NCBI RefSeq assembly: GCF_043099315.1
Contig: NZ_CP170746.1
From: Chlorogloeopsis fritschii
Lineage (GTDB): Bacteria; Cyanobacteriota; Cyanobacteriia; Cyanobacteriales; Nostocaceae
Direction: 5' to 3' (one strand)
DNA: 64,000 bases
The notes below the pieces were generated by a model that saw only the letters and a program-made list of their open reading frames with translations, did not search any database and was not told the origin of the DNA. Below are positions 26,867 to 36,219 of the stretch, in pieces; within the stretch, counting starts at the first letter, position 1, and every line of letters starts with the position of its first letter. The translations under genes and the position numbers were made by a program.

Positions 26867-26990
26867 GTGACGTACCCAACGCTGATGAAAGCATACAGCG
26901 TGGGCTTCTCAATGACTCTTCTATGAAGACATGAATTGAGCTTTAAGACCGTGCGCCCCACGGTTCTTTATGTTGATAGCAGCGTTCAAA
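26867..26990 (-). ncRNA. Predicted omega-RNA / right end of TnpB element
   Basis: TnpB guide RNAs are known to derive from the tnpB 3' end through the right end, with the flanking host DNA acting as guide. Here the stretch includes the tnpB tail and a hairpin CCCACGCTG...CAGCGTTGGG, ending GTCAC. The guide would then start TAATTTGCGCTTATGC, i.e. the interrupted AraC gene. The left limit at 26990 is approximate. Confidence 0.45.
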
Positions 26991-28093
26991 TCCCTGCACA
27001 GACTTGAATGACAAACATGGCAATTGTGCATTCTTTGAGATAACTGCTTTTGAACTTTGTGACCACAGTTAGAACATTCTTGGCTAGTGCCGTTTGGATT
27101 GACAGCTAGTACCTTCAAACCAGCATTTTCGGCTTTGTTAGAAAGTATGGTCAAAAACTGACTCCAACCAGTATCATTAATACTTTTAGCCAATCTTGTT
27201 TTAGTTAGTCCTTTGATATTCAGCTTTTCAACAGCAACAACATCATACTTATCAAGCAATGATTTGGCTGTTTTAAAGTGAAAATCTTTGCGGGTATCAG
27301 CAACTTTTTTGTGCTGTTTAGCCAATTTTTGAATGGCTTTTTGACGTCGATTAGAACCTTTTTTACGTCTGGATACCTTACGCTGTGCTGATTTTAATTT
27401 ACGTTCAGTTTTGCGTAAATACTTTGGTGCGGCAACTCTAGTATTGTCAGATGCCACATAGAAATCAATCAACCCAACATCAATACCAACAATATTGTCA
27501 GGGTTAAAGTCAGGTTTAATTGTGGGAACTGTTTTGTCATCAAGGCTGAAAGTGACATAATAACCATCTGCTTTCTTGGTAACAGATACGGTTTTAATAT
27601 CAAAACCGTCTGGGATTGGGCGATGAACAATTACTTTAATATCCCCAATTTTTGATAGCGTGATTTTGTTATTGGTAAAATGATGGCGCTTAAATTGAGT
27701 ATAGGTAAAAGTTTTGTATTGACCTTTGCCTTTGAATCTAGGTCTACCAGATTTTTTGCCGTTAATATCACCTTTTAACCATCTATCAAAAGCTAGTTCA
27801 ACTTTCTTAGGAACTTCCTGTAATACTTGTGAGTGAATCTCTTTGTACCACGGTCTATCTATTTTAAGCTGAACTAAAGATGCTTTTTGGTTGTAGTAGT
27901 GAGGTTGCTCTTTTAATTCTGGTATGTAACAAATTAAGGGACATCTATCAATAGGACAGCGATTCATTTCATACCAGTCAAACCTTTGAGCAAGCAAATA
28001 ATTATATTGACAACGTAACATTTCCAGCGTTTTATCTATCTTCTCTGCTTGCTGTTTAGTTGGCTTGATTTTGTATTGGTATGAGGTTTTCAT
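26921..28093 (-). CDS. tnpB: RNA-guided endonuclease TnpB
   Basis: 390 residues. The N-terminal helix-turn-helix-like segment (about 1-110) is followed by the RuvC domain with catalytic D205 (GIDVGLIDF), E289 (VAVEKLNIKGL) and D368 (CRDLNAAINI). A zinc ribbon has C340, C343 (CSNCGH) and C358, C361 (CHVC). All residues needed for guided DNA cleavage are present, so it is predicted to be active. The known role is to cut the empty donor site and so favour element retention. Start at 28093 is the ATG preceding KTSYQYKIKPTKQQ. The gene lies within a 1552-bp element inserted in an AraC-type regulator gene. Confidence 0.95.
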   Translation of the reverse strand: MKTSYQYKIKPTKQQAEKIDKTLEMLRCQYNYLLAQRFDWYEMNRCPIDRCPLICYIPELKEQPHYYNQKASLVQLKIDRPWYKEIHSQVLQEVPKKVELAFDRWLKGDINGKKSGRPRFKGKGQYKTFTYTQFKRHHFTNNKITLSKIGDIKVIVHRPIPDGFDIKTVSVTKKADGYYVTFSLDDKTVPTIKPDFNPDNIVGIDVGLIDFYVASDNTRVAAPKYLRKTERKLKSAQRKVSRRKKGSNRRQKAIQKLAKQHKKVADTRKDFHFKTAKSLLDKYDVVAVEKLNIKGLTKTRLAKSINDTGWSQFLTILSNKAENAGLKVLAVNPNGTSQECSNCGHKVQKQLSQRMHNCHVCHSSLCRDLNAAINIKNRGAHGLKAQFMSS

Positions 28094-28157
28094 TACTTTG
28101 TTTTTGCTATCGACCTATAAGTAGTATAACATGAATGTATGAACGTTGGGGGTACGC

Positions 28158-28337
28158 ATGAAAAACAAATCGTTAAAAATAAGAATTTCAGAAAGACGAT
28201 TGGGACGGTTGCAAAATTATGCAGCACACGCCGATCAAACGATGACTCAAGTGATTGAGGAACTTATCGACACGCTACCAAACATAAAAAATGGCGACTC
28301 CTCATCGACCCTCTGTTCTGTCAATCCACAGGATTGA
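28158..28337 (+). CDS. Small ribbon-helix-helix-like protein inside the TnpB element
   Basis: 59 residues from the ATG at 28158; a GTG 12 nt upstream is a possible alternative, but the ATG follows a GGGGG-rich stretch at proper distance. KNKSLKIRISERRLGRLQNY followed by AADQ-like residues and TMTQVIEELIDTL has the strand-helix-helix pattern of CopG/Arc DNA-binding dimers. It is divergent from tnpB, within the element left end, with about 64 bp between starts. A repressor of the element promoter is the natural guess, not shown. Confidence 0.65.
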   Translation: MKNKSLKIRISERRLGRLQNYAAHADQTMTQVIEELIDTLPNIKNGDSSSTLCSVNPQD

Positions 28338-28376
28338 TTTGATTGTGGGTCAATTCGTCATCGCCCAAAAATTCAT

Positions 28377-28408
28377 CCCCTCGCTCAACGAAGCGTTAGA
28401 GCGCGGGG
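28377..28408. repeat. Left-end hairpin of the TnpB element
   Basis: CCCC-TCGCTC / GAGCGC-GGGG arms enclose a smaller AACGAAGCGTT palindrome. It lies 10 bp inside the element end next to TTGAT. Such subterminal hairpins are what TnpA recognises in this family. Shares GAAGCCC(A/C)CGC with the right-end hairpin. Confidence 0.7.
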
Positions 28409-28418
28409 CTTCTTTTTG

Positions 28419-28603
28419 ATCAAGCTAATAACCAACTCCAAACCAGGACGCAGTTCGATTTCCCGCCAGTAGCCCTGCCCTATTAGCTTTGGGAAATTGT
28501 ACATCACATCCAACTTATCATCGGGATCTGGATGTTGGGAACTGTCTACCGTCTCCTCATACAGTAACTCGTAGAAGGTTGGGCTGGAGATGGAGATAGT
28601 CAT
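28419..28603 (-). pseudogene. AraC-family regulator fragment, N-terminal piece
   Basis: From the ATG at 28603: MTISISSPTFYELLYEE, DPDDKLDVMYNFP, GQGYWREIELRPGLELVIS, then TTGAT where the TnpB element begins (28418). A longer in-frame start at 28669 adds a hydrophobic leader that the family lacks. The pattern LGxGYxRxIELRxGLxLxI is that of cyanobacterial PchR-like AraC regulators of siderophore genes. The gene continues at 26866. Even rejoined it lacks the helix-turn-helix domain, so it is dead. Confidence 0.82.
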
Positions 28604-28793
28604 AGTTAATATTGCTGAAAGGAAAGTAAAATTTATATCAAAAAATTTAAGTAGTAAAGCTAATCCCAAGTTAATTTTACCTGGGAATAAATGAGAAATA
28701 TTTTTAATATTATCGCATATTTTGTTTGGAAATAAAAAGACGCTTTAGTGCTTGAGTGAGAGTTTCATAACTCATAACTTGCACCAAGATCAA

Positions 28794-28842
28794 CAAGAGC
28801 CAGAGGCTCTTGTTCTTGTTACCAGCTTGCACCTAGTAACAA
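28794..28842. repeat. Modular palindromes in the 28604-29393 spacer
   Basis: CAAGAGCC-AGA-GGCTCTTG (28794-28812) is followed by CTTGTTACCAG...CTAGTAACAAG (28816-28842), the same two modules seen at 15841-15885 in reverse order. A further CTCCAGGTTGTTGGAG hairpin lies near 28899. The remaining 550 bp up to the GTPase start are AT-rich and show no gene or clear promoter motif. Confidence 0.7.
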
Positions 28843-29393
28843 GGGTGGTGATCTGCTGCCTGGTGGCTGTTGCAAACAAGGGTTTTGAGTCTTTGTCTCC
28901 AGGTTGTTGGAGCTGGTGCAAGACGTCCATGTGATTAAACCACACAACGAGAGAATGAAAAATAACGTAAATTTTATACTTTTTCTGATTTAGCTAATCT
29001 CTTGCTCAATAGCATTCGAGTTTAATTTAAGCTGCATCAGCGCGTTGAATACTTATCATAGTGAGTATAAATTTTTCTGGAAAATGAAAATATTTTTTTT
29101 TAAATTCTACGATTTTAGCAAAAACTGTACAGAGTAATTGAAAAGCTTGCTTAGACTTACCTATACACTGTGTTGCCTGGTGTAATCTTCAATTTATTAA
29201 GAACTTATGCAAATTTGTCTTATACGTTGCGATCGCTCAAAAATAAATTGCTAAACTTCTTTGATTGAAAAACAGGTTATAACAGTGGCTAATACTGTAA
29301 ATCCATAATTTACGAGTATATTGTTCTAGATTTGAGGTGTCAAAAGCGCAAAAAAAATGATAATTTATCTGAAATTTTATCTAATTATTTAGT

Positions 29394-31961
29394 ATGAAAA
29401 ACGACATTGGAATAGAACAATTACGCCGCTATCAAGAGTATGGGGAATCTATCCTGCAAAGCTTAGAACTAGTGTCACAGAATCCACCTCCCCAAGAAAG
29501 TTGGATTCCCGCTAGTATTAATGAAAACATTCACTATCTGCGACAGTCAGCCCGCAGGGTAGTAGAACTTGCCTCCTCACCCGTGAAAATTGGGATCATG
29601 GGAGAATTTAGCAGTGGCAAAACTTTGCTACTTGGCAGTTTAATTGGCTATGCCGATGCTTTGCCAGTGAGTGAAACTCCGACTACAGGTAACGTTACGG
29701 CGATTCACCTGCGTCAACAACCAAACTTACAGACGACGCAAATTAGTAAGTTTACGGTGGAGTATTTATCCCATGAAGGGGTGAAAGAGTGTCTGCGCTT
29801 TATGCTCAAGGAAGCCGAAGTACGAGCAAAAGCAGCAGATATACCTTCAATAGAAATTGCGTCTCTGCAAAATTTGCACCCGACAACGGCTGTGGATAGT
29901 AACGGTATCCTGAAATGGTGTGAGCAAGTCTGGAATCAAACGCAAAGTTTAGAATTACGCTCATTACTACGAGAACTAGTTGGATTTGTGCGTACTTATA
30001 GCGCCTACGGTAAAGAAATTTGTGGTAAAAGCTATCAGATTGACCATACTACAGCTAAGAAAGGGCTGAGACTAGCTGAACCACCCATGAATATTTTAGA
30101 ACTCAACTTTGCACAACTACCGCCCCCTCCCATACCTTGGGAAAGTTTTACCCAGCCCACAGCTATAGATTTGCAGAAGAGTTTTTCTTTGATTCGGCGG
30201 ATTGATGTCACGGTTGAGGTAGCAAAGCAAGTCTGGGATTTATCTGGGTTGCAAGGAACAAATGAGTTTGTACTTTTAGACTTTCCGGGATTGGGTTCTG
30301 CGGATTCTGGCGTGCGAGATGCTTTTTTATCGTTGCGAGAACTAGCAGATGTACAAACTATCTTGTTACTACTCAATGGCAGATATCCCGGTGGAGCGAT
30401 CGCTTCTAAAATTCGTACTATGCTGGAACGAGATAAGGGACAAGATTTAAGAGATAGAATTATTGTTGGTGTTGGACGTTTCAATCAACTGCCTCTGACT
30501 TTAAGTGACGAACGAGCGATTGATGAACTTGTAGATGAGCCGTTACTTTCAGAAGAAGCAGTCTTAGAACGATTAGGCATTCTTCAACTTACCATTGCCA
30601 GTGCCAGCAACTTAACAACAGAGAAAAAAAATATTGTTCTGTTATCGCAACTTTACGGGTTAACGAAACTTGCCGAACTATCTTCACTGGTGCAAGTTTC
30701 CTCCCCAGAATTTTTACCCGAACTAGATCTGCCCAACAAATTTCAGGAAATAGAACTGCGAGAGAAATGGGAGCAATTAAGTAAAATGCTTCCTACTTCT
30801 AGCACCTTGCACAAACAACTTAGCGACTATGTTGAAGATGGGGGCATGAGTCGGTTGCGATCACTACTCAGAGATCATGTCGCCCAGCATGGCATGAAAC
30901 AACTTGTGGAAGATACCAAAAGGGCTGTGGAGGCTTTACGCAAACAACAGAATTACCTCAAAACCCTCTTAGAAGAAATTCCATCATACATTCCTGTTCA
31001 AGAAAACCCTGCTTTTCTCAACTTACGAGAAACAATTGAAAATTTAGTCACTATCTACAGACAATTTCAAGCAGATTTAGAAAGACAGCCCATTTTAAAC
31101 AACCGCAACGGCATAGCTGTGAGCGATGTGGTTAAAGACGAACTAACTAGTAAAATATTCTTTGATTGGAGTGAGTGGACATTACTCTTTGATAGAACCA
31201 AAAATGGCACGATCGCCCTCAGCAAAAGTGAAAGTTTTTTTGACGACGAAGAGATAGAAGACTCCATCCCCACCAAAAGCGACGATTTTTATCCGGCATT
31301 TGTGCAAACAGTTCAGGAAATGCAAGTTTTTGCCCACGAGCGCACAAAAGAGGCAGTCACAGATCTGTTTAGCAAATTGTCATTAGAAGTGGCGAGCGAT
31401 CGCACCACAGTTAATGCAATGATACTGCCAGAGATGGAACAGTATATTCAGGAAAACTTTGGTAAAAACCAACTCCGCCTCTTTCGCAACCTTTTGCGGG
31501 CAATTGAGCCAGCCAATAAATGGCAAAAATTGATTATCGAACACAGCGGGCTAGCAGGCAGTACAGTTTCCATTAACGCCGATGCCTTATTTCCCCTAGC
31601 ACGCAAAGATGACAGACATCCAAACGGTCAAATTTTTGATTGGAGTCCTGAGAAAAAATCTCCAGTTCCCCCTAGACCATTTAATCATCAAATTGCTGTT
31701 TTGCGATTGCGCGATGAAATTACAGCCACTGCTAGCTTACACCTCGTGCAATACGTGAGTCAGTTAACGAAACAGGTCAAACAATCCTTTTCGAGAGCGC
31801 TGAAGGAAATTGTAGACAGTCTCCAAGAACTGTTGAAATCCAAACACGAACCTTTACTGCGATATATTGCCGCCGCTGAAGAACGTAACTCAGGCTCTAC
31901 CCCTACTTGGCTAAAGACACTCTCTCAAGTTGCGACTATTTCTGATCCAGGGGAAGTTTAA
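29394..31961 (+). CDS. Dynamin-like large GTPase
   Basis: 855 residues. The P-loop is GEFSSGKT (70-77), followed by the switch Thr in SETPTTGNVTAIHLR, the G3 motif DFPGLGS near 298 and a GD-type helical region. No NKxD motif is obvious; VGVGRFNQLPLT near 362 occupies its place. The C-terminal half is long and helical (coiled-coil-like stretches 510-560 and 780-840) without a membrane paddle I can define. It belongs to the bacterial dynamin-like/SrfC-like GTPases, which remodel membranes or act as stress or conflict switches. The next gene, 194 bp away on the same strand, is a large Hsp70/actin-like ATPase; this GTPase-plus-Hsp70 pairing resembles SrfC-SrfB. Function unknown. Confidence 0.8.
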   Translation: MKNDIGIEQLRRYQEYGESILQSLELVSQNPPPQESWIPASINENIHYLRQSARRVVELASSPVKIGIMGEFSSGKTLLLGSLIGYADALPVSETPTTGNVTAIHLRQQPNLQTTQISKFTVEYLSHEGVKECLRFMLKEAEVRAKAADIPSIEIASLQNLHPTTAVDSNGILKWCEQVWNQTQSLELRSLLRELVGFVRTYSAYGKEICGKSYQIDHTTAKKGLRLAEPPMNILELNFAQLPPPPIPWESFTQPTAIDLQKSFSLIRRIDVTVEVAKQVWDLSGLQGTNEFVLLDFPGLGSADSGVRDAFLSLRELADVQTILLLLNGRYPGGAIASKIRTMLERDKGQDLRDRIIVGVGRFNQLPLTLSDERAIDELVDEPLLSEEAVLERLGILQLTIASASNLTTEKKNIVLLSQLYGLTKLAELSSLVQVSSPEFLPELDLPNKFQEIELREKWEQLSKMLPTSSTLHKQLSDYVEDGGMSRLRSLLRDHVAQHGMKQLVEDTKRAVEALRKQQNYLKTLLEEIPSYIPVQENPAFLNLRETIENLVTIYRQFQADLERQPILNNRNGIAVSDVVKDELTSKIFFDWSEWTLLFDRTKNGTIALSKSESFFDDEEIEDSIPTKSDDFYPAFVQTVQEMQVFAHERTKEAVTDLFSKLSLEVASDRTTVNAMILPEMEQYIQENFGKNQLRLFRNLLRAIEPANKWQKLIIEHSGLAGSTVSINADALFPLARKDDRHPNGQIFDWSPEKKSPVPPRPFNHQIAVLRLRDEITATASLHLVQYVSQLTKQVKQSFSRALKEIVDSLQELLKSKHEPLLRYIAAAEERNSGSTPTWLKTLSQVATISDPGEV

Positions 31962-31987
31962 TCTTTGTGTCTTTGTAATTAAAAAAT

Positions 31988-32077
31988 AAACCACAAAGAA
32001 CACAAAGTACGCAAAGAATAATTAAGAGAAGCAGTTATTTTGTATTTCTTCTTCGTGTCCTTTGTGCACTTTGTGGT
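31988..32077. repeat. Inverted repeat between GTPase and Hsp70-like genes
   Basis: Arms AACCACAAAGAACACAAAGT and ACTTTGTGGT preceded by TTCGTGTCCTTTGTGC enclose about 30 nt. Same word family as 9739-9853. If it folds in RNA it could reduce readthrough between the two genes. Confidence 0.65.
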
Positions 32078-32155
32078 AGCCTGCGGCAAGCCGAAGAAGG
32101 CGCGTCTACGTTAAATAAATTTAGGACTGTAATTAGAATTTGAGGCTAATTTAAA

Positions 32156-35100
32156 ATGCCCGTCAAAATTGAACTTTTTAATCGCTATCAACTGCGTACT
32201 CATCAAAACGATCCATCACTGTTGCTGTTGCCAGCAATTGAAATCAAACCAATTCCCAGTCTCAACTTACCCTATATCTCTCGAATTAATATCTCTGTAA
32301 GTGGTTTGCCAAAAGACTTGGCGGCACAGATGCAAACAGCATATAAAAGTGTAGACTTTGGTACTAATAGACTATTAAAACTTTCTACACCCCAAAGATT
32401 GCGGCAAAGTGATTGTCGTTGGAACCAACCTTTACCACCAGGTGTTAACTGCACTTTACAGGTAACTGTAGACTATTTTGACTCAGACGAAATGGATCAA
32501 CCAAATTTGTCTAGCAGCAAACGTACTCTTGCGGAATGTAATATCTGGACTTATCCAATTAAAGATTATTCCATTAAAGAACCACTAATGACTTTTACAG
32601 AGTTTACAGATTCAGTCTTAAACCCACTTAAAAGTACAGCATCTCCACCACCGCCAGAAACGGAATTAGCACCAGAAAATAAAAAGTCAGAAATCACCTA
32701 TCCCGGCTGGTTTGCCATTGATTTTGGTACTTCCAACTCTACAGTTACGCTTTACGATCCCAAAGTGATTGTTACGCCCCATAGTCTGCCTGGCGAACAA
32801 GAATTAAAGTTACGCGATCGCCTCTCGGCATGGATAACTCAGCGCCCTGTCGATGATGTGCCTGGTGTGACTCGCGAGGCTTGGGTGCAGGAGTGGCAAA
32901 GATTTTTGGCAGAAGTAAGTAAAAATTTGCAAGATAATACTGTAAATTTACGTAATTTACACGGCGAGAATTTTTTAGAAGCAATCCGGCAGATAGAAAT
33001 TGCCCTCAGCAAGCGTCTGCCTTGGTTTCGTCGTGCCGCCAGCAGGCGTTTAAACCAAATTTATCACGAAGTTTTTCGCGTTCCCGCTCTAGAGTGGCAA
33101 AGTTTAATACCAGTAGAATTGGATAAAACTCGCCGTTTGAGTGAAATTCCGAGTGAGTTAGAAGTTATTAGTCTCGAACCAACTTTACCAACAGACGATC
33201 CAGCCAAAGTTAAAGTTAGCTTGGGCGAACAAGCAAAACAGCATCGACTCGATACTATCAGACTAGGAGAGGAAATTGGCGGTAGGTTCTTGCATTCACC
33301 GAAGCGCTATTTTGGGCAAGAACGTTCTTTTCCAATTACTCTCAATGGCAAAGAAGATAATGTTCCTGTGAATAAGCTCCTGCAAGCAGCTTATGCCCAA
33401 TTGATGAATTTAACAGAAGAATACCGCCAGCGATCGCTCAAATGTTCCCAAGGTAAATTTTATCGAGCGGTTGTAACTTATCCAACAATAGCTTCGCCAT
33501 TTGTGCGCCGAGAAATCGAGCAATTGGTAAAACAATTAGATATTGAAGATGTGCAGATGGCTTACGATGAAGCTGTCTCGGTGGCGATATTCTTTTTGTG
33601 GCGAGAATTTGGCGGTGACTTGAACTTGGGAATTGAGTCTTTTAAAACTCGCTGCCGACAAGATGGAGACAGATGGTGGCAAAATGTCTTGGTGTTAGAT
33701 ATTGGCGGTGGAACTACTGACTTGGCACTGATTCGCCTTGCCTTAGAAGAAATCAACCCCTTCGAGCCTGGTGAAGATAGAGGTGATGGCGGACGCTACT
33801 ATAAACTTACGCCAAAACTGTTAGGTTCTTCTGGTCATTTGCAGTTGGGTGGCGAGTTGATTACACTGCGATTGTTTCTGTTGTTGAAGGCAGCGATCGC
33901 CGATTGTTTGTTGAGTGCAATTGCAGAAGATATTTTGCCCAAAGATGTATTAAAAGTACAGCCAGAAGAATTGAGCGATCGCTTTCTTGAGAACGGTAAA
34001 TTTCAAAAAGGTTCGCTGTTAGCTTGTGTAGATAACGAAATCCGCGAAGGAGAAGCTTACAAAGAAGCTTTAAATGATGCGGAAAAAGTTTTGCCCACCC
34101 GTTGGAAGAACGCACCATCTCGCGCCCAAACTTTTTACAGTTTGTGGGAATATGCTGAAGCTGCCAAAATTACACTCGGACAAAAACACAATACATCAGA
34201 TGCATCGGTATTTATCCTAGATGGGCAAAAAATTTCAGAACTGCTGGCACAACATGACATTTACTTGCCCAGCAGTGCAATTGATAGCCTCAGCGTCACA
34301 CTCACAGTCGAACAATTTGAAAAAGCAGTGGCACCCGTTGTACGTGAAGCCATCGGTATTGCCCAAGGATTAATCGAAAATGCCTTAAAAAACCAATCAG
34401 AAACAGTAGATTGGTTAATTCTCTCTGGCAAAACTTGCAATTTAGAATTAGTTGAACGCGAACTTTACCGAGTATTTAGCAAGTCTGATTATTTTGTTTG
34501 GAACGAAGAACGCGTTACCTTTGAACCCGAATATACTAAGTTAGCAACCTCAGCAGGAGCTTGTTTTGCTGAAAAACTCCGACAATTAAGTTTCGCTCCC
34601 CAACAAGCCAAGGAATTGCTACGTAAAGGAGCCAACCAATTATATATAGATGTCAAAAACCTATTTTATTTTCTTCCTTGCTCCTTTGTACGAGAAGTAA
34701 TTGGCGGTAGCCCCAATCCAATTTTTCATGCCGGGCAAGAACTATATCAACTCCAAGCCGAAGATGCGATGGCAAAGTTTCGCAGTCGCTGGTTGGGAAT
34801 GCAATTAACTAATAACATCAGACGTCAAGACTTTGAGAATATGAAACTCCAGCTTTGGGGTAGCTACAACGGTGATGCCTTAATGAAAAAGCTAGGCATA
34901 AATGAGGAAGATTTTAAGAACTCCATTCAAGTTCAGTTTGAAATTAATCAAAAATTAGACATAGACTTATTACTTTGTCGGGGTAATCCTTATTACCTCA
35001 TTTCTAGAAATATTCCTTACCTCGATGCCGCAAAAGCTATTGGTGTACCAGCATTGATTTCCAGTGATGGTAGGGTAATATGCGATATTGCAGTTAATGT

Positions 35101-35539
35101 TGCCGAATCTGCCAGCGCCCTCAAAACCGATGCTCACACTTTAGTATTTGCTGCCGAAACAGATTATGGTAAAGATTTGCGAGTTTTTCGCAATAGCGAT
35201 GGCGGCATACAACAAAGCATGGGTTTAATTGCAGAGTTGCCTCCATTTCCTGCCAGTGGCAAACATAGTTTTTACTTCCAATTTCGCAACCCAGAATCGA
35301 ATAAATGGGAATTAATTGGCGAATTACCACAACCAGAAGTCAAAACCGAATATCCTTGCAAATATTATGCCTCTGTTAACGAGCAAGGTTTATTACGAGT
35401 TCATGCCTTTGAAGTACCTTATTGGACATCACTAAATCCTGAATGCCTCAAACAAGAAGGTTGTGTTTTTCGAGACTCATTGCAAGCACAATCAAATAAT
35501 GTTGAGACAGAACGCGATCCGTTTTGTGGATTGCATTGA
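32156..35539 (+). CDS. Large Hsp70/actin-fold ATPase
   Basis: 1127 residues. The first 180 are an extra beta-rich domain of no known family. The actin/Hsp70 phosphate-1 motif is FAIDFGTSNSTVTLYD (about 184-200) and phosphate-2 is VLVLDIGGGTTDLALI (about 511-526). The adenosine motif is SGKTCNLELVERELYRVF near 762. An insertion rich in charged residues separates them. The C-terminal 300 residues are unassigned. ATP-dependent conformational cycling on client proteins or filaments is expected for this fold. It is the likely partner of the dynamin-like GTPase upstream; the combined pair is reminiscent of the SrfB/SrfC proteins of proteobacteria. Confidence 0.78.
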   Translation: MPVKIELFNRYQLRTHQNDPSLLLLPAIEIKPIPSLNLPYISRINISVSGLPKDLAAQMQTAYKSVDFGTNRLLKLSTPQRLRQSDCRWNQPLPPGVNCTLQVTVDYFDSDEMDQPNLSSSKRTLAECNIWTYPIKDYSIKEPLMTFTEFTDSVLNPLKSTASPPPPETELAPENKKSEITYPGWFAIDFGTSNSTVTLYDPKVIVTPHSLPGEQELKLRDRLSAWITQRPVDDVPGVTREAWVQEWQRFLAEVSKNLQDNTVNLRNLHGENFLEAIRQIEIALSKRLPWFRRAASRRLNQIYHEVFRVPALEWQSLIPVELDKTRRLSEIPSELEVISLEPTLPTDDPAKVKVSLGEQAKQHRLDTIRLGEEIGGRFLHSPKRYFGQERSFPITLNGKEDNVPVNKLLQAAYAQLMNLTEEYRQRSLKCSQGKFYRAVVTYPTIASPFVRREIEQLVKQLDIEDVQMAYDEAVSVAIFFLWREFGGDLNLGIESFKTRCRQDGDRWWQNVLVLDIGGGTTDLALIRLALEEINPFEPGEDRGDGGRYYKLTPKLLGSSGHLQLGGELITLRLFLLLKAAIADCLLSAIAEDILPKDVLKVQPEELSDRFLENGKFQKGSLLACVDNEIREGEAYKEALNDAEKVLPTRWKNAPSRAQTFYSLWEYAEAAKITLGQKHNTSDASVFILDGQKISELLAQHDIYLPSSAIDSLSVTLTVEQFEKAVAPVVREAIGIAQGLIENALKNQSETVDWLILSGKTCNLELVERELYRVFSKSDYFVWNEERVTFEPEYTKLATSAGACFAEKLRQLSFAPQQAKELLRKGANQLYIDVKNLFYFLPCSFVREVIGGSPNPIFHAGQELYQLQAEDAMAKFRSRWLGMQLTNNIRRQDFENMKLQLWGSYNGDALMKKLGINEEDFKNSIQVQFEINQKLDIDLLLCRGNPYYLISRNIPYLDAAKAIGVPALISSDGRVICDIAVNVAESASALKTDAHTLVFAAETDYGKDLRVFRNSDGGIQQSMGLIAELPPFPASGKHSFYFQFRNPESNKWELIGELPQPEVKTEYPCKYYASVNEQGLLRVHAFEVPYWTSLNPECLKQEGCVFRDSLQAQSNNVETERDPFCGLH

Positions 35540-35658
35540 TTGCACAGTTGCACCATTCCCGTAAGCGATCGCTATAGTGAAAGCTGATTTGTTGGTGCGA
35601 TCGCACGATTGCACATCATGCACATCAACTTTCTACCAGCGATCGCCAAAACAACAAC

Positions 35659-36105
35659 TTATCTGCTGAATGCCTGTCTGCGAGCAAACAAGCTCAAAAG
35701 CAAAGCAGTTCCGAAACCCCAAGCACCATTGACTAATAAACCTGTCACCATTCCTGCTGGTTGCCAACCCCCTGCTAGAGGTTGACTTTTGAGGGGTGCA
35801 ACGACAAACCAGGCAACTAGTGTCGGTGCTAAAGCACCAAAAAGTAAAGCTGCTATCCAGTAATTTTTCCGGCGAAAACTAGGTGCAATAGCTGCCCAAA
35901 CTAAACCCCAAACTCCACCCCACAAAGCACTAGAAAAGACTTGCGGGATACCAAAAGGAGCTGTCGGTGTCATTGGATAGGGAGAACGGGACGTAAAATT
36001 TATTGTATGTAGCAGTGCCAGCATTCCCTGGTGAAATACCAGCACGGAAATTACACCTGCAATAAACGCCAAGATAAATCGAGATAAGACTATTCTTTGA
36101 GTCAT
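35659..36105 (-). CDS. Small hypothetical membrane protein
   Basis: 148 residues with four predicted membrane helices (about 9-31, 55-75, 82-102, 118-141). It contains the Gly/Trp-rich ALWGGVWGLVWAAIAP repeat and the motif VNGAWGFGTALLLSLF near the end. I do not recognise a functional family. It lies alone between the Hsp70-like gene and the CRISPR regulator. The first ATG follows directly on a normal spacing and the helix pattern starts at once, so the start is likely right. Confidence 0.6.
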   Translation of the reverse strand: MTQRIVLSRFILAFIAGVISVLVFHQGMLALLHTINFTSRSPYPMTPTAPFGIPQVFSSALWGGVWGLVWAAIAPSFRRKNYWIAALLFGALAPTLVAWFVVAPLKSQPLAGGWQPAGMVTGLLVNGAWGFGTALLLSLFARRQAFSR

Positions 36106-36219
36106 TGTTTAGATCATCTCTATTCTCCTGTTGGTTAAAGTTTAGCGAACTCCTGAGACTTTGGATCATGAACTAGTCGCGGCGAAGGTGAAGGGTAATT
36201 TGTTTTGTGCGATCGCTTG

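Larger units (their letters stand above)
26867..28418 (-). mobile_element. IS200/IS605-family TnpB element without TnpA
   Basis: 1552 bp. Its left end (28418 on the minus strand) abuts TTGAT (28423-28419), a known type of IS605/TnpB target motif, and carries a hairpin (28377-28408). Its right end has another hairpin (26875-26904) and stops at GTCAC (26867). Removing exactly this segment rejoins TTGAT with TAATTTGCG and restores the reading frame of the AraC-type gene, which fixes both ends. No target duplication is seen, as expected for this class. Cargo: tnpB (minus) and a small ribbon-helix-helix-like gene (plus). TnpA must be supplied in trans. Confidence 0.85.

Noticed and set aside
26659..26961. 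100-residue minus frame running through the right end of the TnpB element
   Set aside because: The N-terminal third is element DNA; the rest is the second piece of the interrupted AraC gene, annotated as such.
28752..28934. 60-residue plus frame in the spacer before the GTPase
   Set aside because: Consists of the palindromic modules read through; repeated words explain it.
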